64,000 bases of DNA from Solirubrobacterales bacterium (GTDB taxonomy: Bacteria > Actinomycetota > Thermoleophilia > Solirubrobacterales > Solirubrobacteraceae): NCBI GenBank assembly GCA_027315115.1, contig DAHUYQ010000024.1, positions 1 to 64,000 on the forward strand. The letters run 5' to 3'. The notes below the pieces were generated by a model. It saw only the letters and a program-made list of their open reading frames with translations. It ran no database searches and was not told where the DNA came from. Position 1 is the stretch's first letter; every line of letters begins with the position of its first letter. Positions 60,262-64,000 of the stretch are shown here, piece after piece. Both the position numbers and the translations under genes were made by a program.

Positions 60262-62076
60262 CTAGCCCTTCGCGGCGAGGGAGGTGGCCAGCACCTTGCC
60301 CGACGGCCCGATCGCCTGGATCGCGTACCAGGCATAGCCGGACGGGACCGTGATCGTCGTTTCGAAGCCCGCGAACGGGGCGATGGCCAGCCGAGAGACG
60401 TGATGGATCTCATTCCAGCCGATCACTCTCCAGAAGCTGACTTCGGTCGCGCCGTTCCAGCTCGCATAGACGCTGTCTGTGCCGCTGGCCGCGCTCTGCA
60501 CCACGATGTTCGGCGGCGTCGAGGGCGTGCCTTTCCAGGGCAGCCTGTAGGCGCGGTAGGAGGTGCCCTTGGCCGGGAGCTGCGCCTGGAAGAGCACTGT
60601 GCCGTTGCTCGCGAATTCGTCGATGAACGGCTCCTGTCCCCAGCCCACGAAGGCGTTGCCGTTGGACAGAAGCTGGTAGTTGCCCTGGCTGTCCGCCACG
60701 AGCGCGGGCGTGTGGACCTGCGCGTGGATCAGCTTCACTTCTTTGCTCTTCCATTCGATCCGCTCGTGGATCACCCGCGACTGCTTGTGCACCTGCGGGG
60801 AGGCGCCGTCGTCGAACGCGGTGATCGTGCCGTCGGGCTGCCAGCGGATGTCGTGCTGGTAGGCGGTTTCGGTGCCGGGGCCCATCTTGAAGCTCGGTTT
60901 CTTGCCGCCGAGCTGCCACTCGATCTGGCCGGTCTGGTGGTTGATCTCATAGCCGGCCCATGTGTTGCGCGCGGAGATCAGGAAGTTCCCGTCGCCGGAG
61001 GGGTCCAGCGAGATCGCGTTGATGTGGAAGTAGTCGTAGGGCCAGCCCTTGGGCTTCGGCGGCGCGGAATACGATTCGTCGAAGGCGACGTGGCCGTAGG
61101 AGTGCCATTCGAACATCACAAGGCCGGTCTTGATGTCTATCTCCTGCAGCACCCCGTCGAGGATTCCGGCTTCCTTGCGACCGTGAGCCGAGGAAAGGTT
61201 GGCGTCCACGAGCGTGTAGGCGGTGATGTACGCCTGCCCCTGCGGGGTGATGAGCGCTTCGTGCAGGTCGGCGTGATAGCCGTTGCCGCCGCCGATCTGA
61301 GCGACGCGCTGGTAGTGCTGGTTGTAGATCTCGTCGGCTCCGAAGCCCACGCCGATCGGCGCTATGTAGCCCTGCCACCACACCAGCACCGGTTCGTGGT
61401 CGTATTCGGCGGTCTTGAAGTCCATCGCGTGTTCGTTGCTGGGCATCGGATCGAACCAGATCATCTGGCCGCTGGGGCTGAGGATCATCGGTCCCCATTG
61501 CGCCGCGCCTTCGTTGAAGGCGAAGAAGACGTCGCCGGCGCTCGCTTCGGGCGAGTCGGCTTCGATCGCGATGGTGGGGGGGTGCAGGCCGGGGTCGGAG
61601 ACCAGGCTCTGCACGCCCGTGCCCGAAGTGGCAGCCTGGTGGGCGACCTTGGGCGGGAACTTGTAATGGAAGAGACGGGCGATCTGGAAGGAGCTGCCGA
61701 CGCGCTGCTGATGATGTGCGGGCCCCACCAGCGCCGAGACGGTCACGCGCTCGCCTTCCTTGAAGCCCGTCGTCGGGATGAAGCTCGCGCCGGTGGCGCT
61801 TGCGTAGGACTCCAGGCGACCCTTGTGCGCGCCGGTCTGCGAGCCGACGACGGAGACGTCGGTGATCTGGCTGGCGGGCTCGCCGAGGAAGCTGATCTGC
61901 GCGTGCGGGGAGGCGTCGGGGGTGCCCGGCAGCGGCGAGATCGTCACCGGTGGCGGGGAGGCCGCCGTGGCAGCGGCCGCGGACAGTGCAAGCGCGATTG
62001 CAGTCGCTGTGGCGGTCAGGAGCGCGCTTTTTGCGCGCCGCCGCATGCCCCGTCGCTGATCGTTCATGTTTGCCAT
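60262..62076 (-). CDS. Secreted arylsulfotransferase-like protein
   Basis: 604 residues. A basic N-region and hydrophobic stretch with a cleavage site near ATAASP mark a signal peptide. A beta-sandwich domain (40-140) precedes a beta-propeller resembling Arylsulfotran_2 (PF14269): WPYDYFHINAISLDPSGDGN, ISARNTWAGYEINHQTGQIE, QLGGKKPSF and YQHDIRWQPDGTITAFDD carry the family's conserved His and Asp residues. Relatives transfer sulfate between phenolic compounds without PAPS. The C-terminal 110 residues are another beta domain. The ATG at 62076 follows GGAGGGG. GAA codons are common. Confidence 0.78.
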   Translation of the reverse strand: MANMNDQRRGMRRRAKSALLTATATAIALALSAAAATAASPPPVTISPLPGTPDASPHAQISFLGEPASQITDVSVVGSQTGAHKGRLESYASATGASFIPTTGFKEGERVTVSALVGPAHHQQRVGSSFQIARLFHYKFPPKVAHQAATSGTGVQSLVSDPGLHPPTIAIEADSPEASAGDVFFAFNEGAAQWGPMILSPSGQMIWFDPMPSNEHAMDFKTAEYDHEPVLVWWQGYIAPIGVGFGADEIYNQHYQRVAQIGGGNGYHADLHEALITPQGQAYITAYTLVDANLSSAHGRKEAGILDGVLQEIDIKTGLVMFEWHSYGHVAFDESYSAPPKPKGWPYDYFHINAISLDPSGDGNFLISARNTWAGYEINHQTGQIEWQLGGKKPSFKMGPGTETAYQHDIRWQPDGTITAFDDGASPQVHKQSRVIHERIEWKSKEVKLIHAQVHTPALVADSQGNYQLLSNGNAFVGWGQEPFIDEFASNGTVLFQAQLPAKGTSYRAYRLPWKGTPSTPPNIVVQSAASGTDSVYASWNGATEVSFWRVIGWNEIHHVSRLAIAPFAGFETTITVPSGYAWYAIQAIGPSGKVLATSLAAKG

Positions 62077-62276
62077 CGCCCCTCCGCCCCTCGTTTGCGC
62101 AGCAACGACCACTGTACGGCGAACCCGTGGTCGCGCGTCGCAGAGGCGCCGCGCGACAGGGGCCGGTAGCTTTCGTCAGCGCCTCGTCGGATGCCTGGAA
62201 CACGAGAGTCCCTGCGTGGTTGCAGTGCGTCTGCCTGCGGATGTCGAGCCGCTGTCTGGGTAACGTCTGACGCCTG

Positions 62277-63185
62277 ATGGCCACTCCGGAGAACGAGCCC
62301 CCGCGCCAGCGCGTCCGCGCGCGCATGTTCGAGACGCGCAGCCAGTCCTGGCGCGAAGTCGGCCTGCTGCGCGAGATCAACCCGCACGCCGTCCGGCGCG
62401 CGCGGCTAACGGCGCTGCTGCTGATCCCGATCTTCGTGGGGATCGTGGTGCTCGATCACCACCTCAAGGGCCTGCTGGAAGAACACAAACAGCACGGCTT
62501 CCTGGAAGAACTGGAGGTGCCGATCAAGATCGCGAGCGTGGTCGTGCTGGTCGTCCTTGGCTGGGTGATAGCCAAGGACCTCGGCAAGGCGTTCGGGCCG
62601 ATGCTCTTCCGGCGACTGGAGCCCGCGACGGCCGGCACCGTCGGCTTCCTGATCCGTCTGGTGGCGATCGTCGTGGCGGCGCTCGTCGCGCTGGAGGCCG
62701 TGGGCGTCAACATGCAGACGCTCGCGCTGGGCGGCGCGCTCACCGCGGTGGTGCTCGGCCTCGCCGCCCAGCAGACCTTCGGCAACCTGATCGCGGGCAC
62801 CGTGATCCTGAGCGCGCGTCCGTTCCGAGTCGGAGAACGCGTGCGGTTGCAGGGCGGCGCGCTGGCCGGCCAGGTCGACGGCGTGGTCAGCTCGCTGGGA
62901 CTGCTCTACACGACCTTCGTCGCCGGCGAGGAGTCGATCATGGTGCCCAACAGCGTCGTGCTGAGCGTGATGGTCATCACCGGCGCGGAACGGATCGGTC
63001 CCGCGGGCTGGATGGGCGGTGGCCGGCGTCACTCCGTGGCGGCCGAGCAGGCTGTGCCCCGCGGCGCCTCCGCGGTGCCCGCTCCCCCGACCTCCCCGCA
63101 GGAAGCGGTCGGCGCGAGCTCAGCGCCCCCGGCGCCGTCGCGACCCACGCGCGAGGCTCCGGGCGAGGGAGACGGGGGACAGTAG
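62277..63185 (+). CDS. MscS-family mechanosensitive channel
   Basis: 302 residues. Two N-terminal helices (45-62, 82-100) are followed by a third region and the pore helix: GGALTAVVLGLAAQQTFGNL, then the beta-domain SARPFRVGERVRLQGGALAG and MVPNSVVLS. The usual C-terminal alpha/beta cage is shortened and replaced by about 60 disordered Pro/Ala/Ser-rich residues. Opens under membrane tension to release solutes in osmotic downshock. The ATG follows a weak site. Convergent with the RibD-like gene, 5 bp apart. Confidence 0.85.
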   Translation: MATPENEPPRQRVRARMFETRSQSWREVGLLREINPHAVRRARLTALLLIPIFVGIVVLDHHLKGLLEEHKQHGFLEELEVPIKIASVVVLVVLGWVIAKDLGKAFGPMLFRRLEPATAGTVGFLIRLVAIVVAALVALEAVGVNMQTLALGGALTAVVLGLAAQQTFGNLIAGTVILSARPFRVGERVRLQGGALAGQVDGVVSSLGLLYTTFVAGEESIMVPNSVVLSVMVITGAERIGPAGWMGGGRRHSVAAEQAVPRGASAVPAPPTSPQEAVGASSAPPAPSRPTREAPGEGDGGQ

Positions 63186-63190
63186 CCGGC

Positions 63191-64000
63191 TCAGCGAGCC
63201 AGCCGGTAGCGCGCGAACAGGCTGGACTCGTGCTCGTGGAGCGCGATCAGCTCCATCTGCAGCGGCGGATCGAGCTCCCGGCCGGCGACGATCCGCAGGC
63301 GCTCCTCGCCGCCGGCGATCTTCGGGGCAAGGCAGAGGAACAGCTCGTCCACCAGGCCCTCCGCGAGCAACTGGCCGGCGAGGTGGGGGCCGCCCTCGCA
63401 CAGCAGCGTGCCGACGCCGTGCTCGGCATGGATGCGCCGCAGCGCCAGCCCGAGATCGAGCTCCTCGCCGCGCCGGCACCGCAGATAGCCCGGCTGCGCC
63501 GGGCATGACGCAAGCCCCTGCTCGGCCGGCGTGACGACGGTGACCGGCGCCTGCGGCTCGGCAAGCAGGGGCACCTCCTCAGGAGCGAGTCTCATGCTGC
63601 CGGAGACGATGAACGTGGGCAGCTCGGCGCTGAGCCCGTATGCGCGCCGCGCCTGCCTGTCCTGCTCGCCGCGCAGCACCCGTGCGTAGTGCTCGGCCCG
63701 CACGGTTCCGGCGCCGACCAGCAGGCCGTCGGCGATCGTGCGCAGTCCGTGCAGCAGCGCGCTGTCGGCCCGATCGCCGATCGGCCCTGCCCGTCCCTGC
63801 ACGCTCGCCCGCCCATCCGCTGTGCTTGCCATGTTCAACAGCACGTACGGTCTGGCGCCGGCGGCGTCCCGACCGTCGCGTTCCCTGGCCTCGGTCACTA
63901 GCCCGTCGAGGATCTCGGAGATTCCAAGGGTTGCCGTGCTCCCAGAAGGAAACGGGAACAGTCGTCTGAGTGACGGTGATGGATTCTGCGCGCCTGCGAT
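63191..64000 (-). CDS. RibD C-terminal-domain reductase (5' end off the window)
   Basis: Pyrimidine reductase/dihydrofolate-reductase-like protein of the RibD_C family. Motifs are YVLLNMASTADGRASVQGRA, GLRTIADGLLVGAGTVRAEH (NADPH loop), TLLCEGGPHLAGQLL and GLVDELFLCLAPKIAGG. A GTG at 63898 would give 235 residues, but the frame stays open to base 64000, and the upstream codons (SLRRLFPFPSG) match the LRRL-P N-terminus common in actinobacterial members. I therefore treat the gene as continuing past the right edge. The family includes riboflavin-pathway enzymes and stand-alone reductases of unknown substrate. Confidence 0.82.
   Translation of the reverse strand: MAGAQNPSPSLRRLFPFPSGSTATLGISEILDGLVTEARERDGRDAAGARPYVLLNMASTADGRASVQGRAGPIGDRADSALLHGLRTIADGLLVGAGTVRAEHYARVLRGEQDRQARRAYGLSAELPTFIVSGSMRLAPEEVPLLAEPQAPVTVVTPAEQGLASCPAQPGYLRCRRGEELDLGLALRRIHAEHGVGTLLCEGGPHLAGQLLAEGLVDELFLCLAPKIAGGEERLRIVAGRELDPPLQMELIALHEHESSLFARYRLAR

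Overview
The window is GC-rich throughout (about 70% by eye), codes densely on both strands, and uses many GTG and TTG starts behind clear Shine-Dalgarno sequences. Gene content points to a high-GC actinobacterium: two sets of pst genes, PHO boxes of the Streptomyces type, large LuxR-family ATPase regulators, an arylsulfotransferase-like protein, and surface-glycan membrane proteins with long secreted domains. Thermoleophilia / Solirubrobacterales is my best guess at lineage, but that is inference. I saw no rRNA, tRNA, CRISPR array, prophage or intact transposon.

Layout, left to right. 0-0.5 kb: a decayed ABC ATPase fragment. 0.5-3.4 kb: glutamate decarboxylase, divergent from a two-part membrane protein ending in an SCO copper-chaperone domain. 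3.4-7.5 kb: a five-gene metal-uptake operon (binding protein, ATPase, two permeases, Fur-family regulator) with a palindromic candidate operator. 7.5-16 kb: housekeeping and envelope genes (MMPL transporter, YqgE, beta-propeller lipoprotein, PrxQ-type peroxiredoxin, DedA, DMT transporter, TerC). 16-20 kb: polyphosphate kinase, SixA-like phosphatase and an OmpR/PhoB-type response regulator. 20-25 kb: a large LuxR-type ATPase regulator, divergent from a secreted fibronectin-like protein. 25-31 kb: a four-gene envelope operon with two large multi-membrane proteins. 31-32.4 kb: a DUF4143 ATPase.

The core of the window (32.5-50 kb) is a phosphate island. It holds a pstSCAB-phoU operon; a PhoB-like DNA-binding protein without a receiver domain; a DUF47/PhoU-like protein; a PHP-glycosyltransferase fusion; a secreted phosphoesterase-family protein; two zinc-ribbon proteins; and a second pst set in which pstS is divergent from pstCAB. 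Repeated 11-bp direct repeats (PHO boxes, core TTCAC) lie before pstS1, before the receiver-less regulator, before the glycosyltransferase, between the phosphoesterase and the zinc-ribbon genes, and twice between pstC2 and pstS2. Together they look like one regulon for phosphate uptake, scavenging and possibly lipid or wall remodelling. No PhoR-type kinase is present in the window.

50-56.5 kb: a CDF zinc exporter, then an operon of a lipoprotein binding protein, a fused permease, an ATPase, a membrane protein with two matching ExxE helices reminiscent of FTR1 iron permeases, and a 66-residue membrane protein. This is a candidate undescribed metal-uptake arrangement. 56.5-64 kb: a second DUF4143 ATPase with a degenerate repeat array before it, an MFS exporter divergent from its probable LysR regulator, an arylsulfotransferase-like secreted protein, an MscS channel, and a RibD-type reductase that runs off the right edge.
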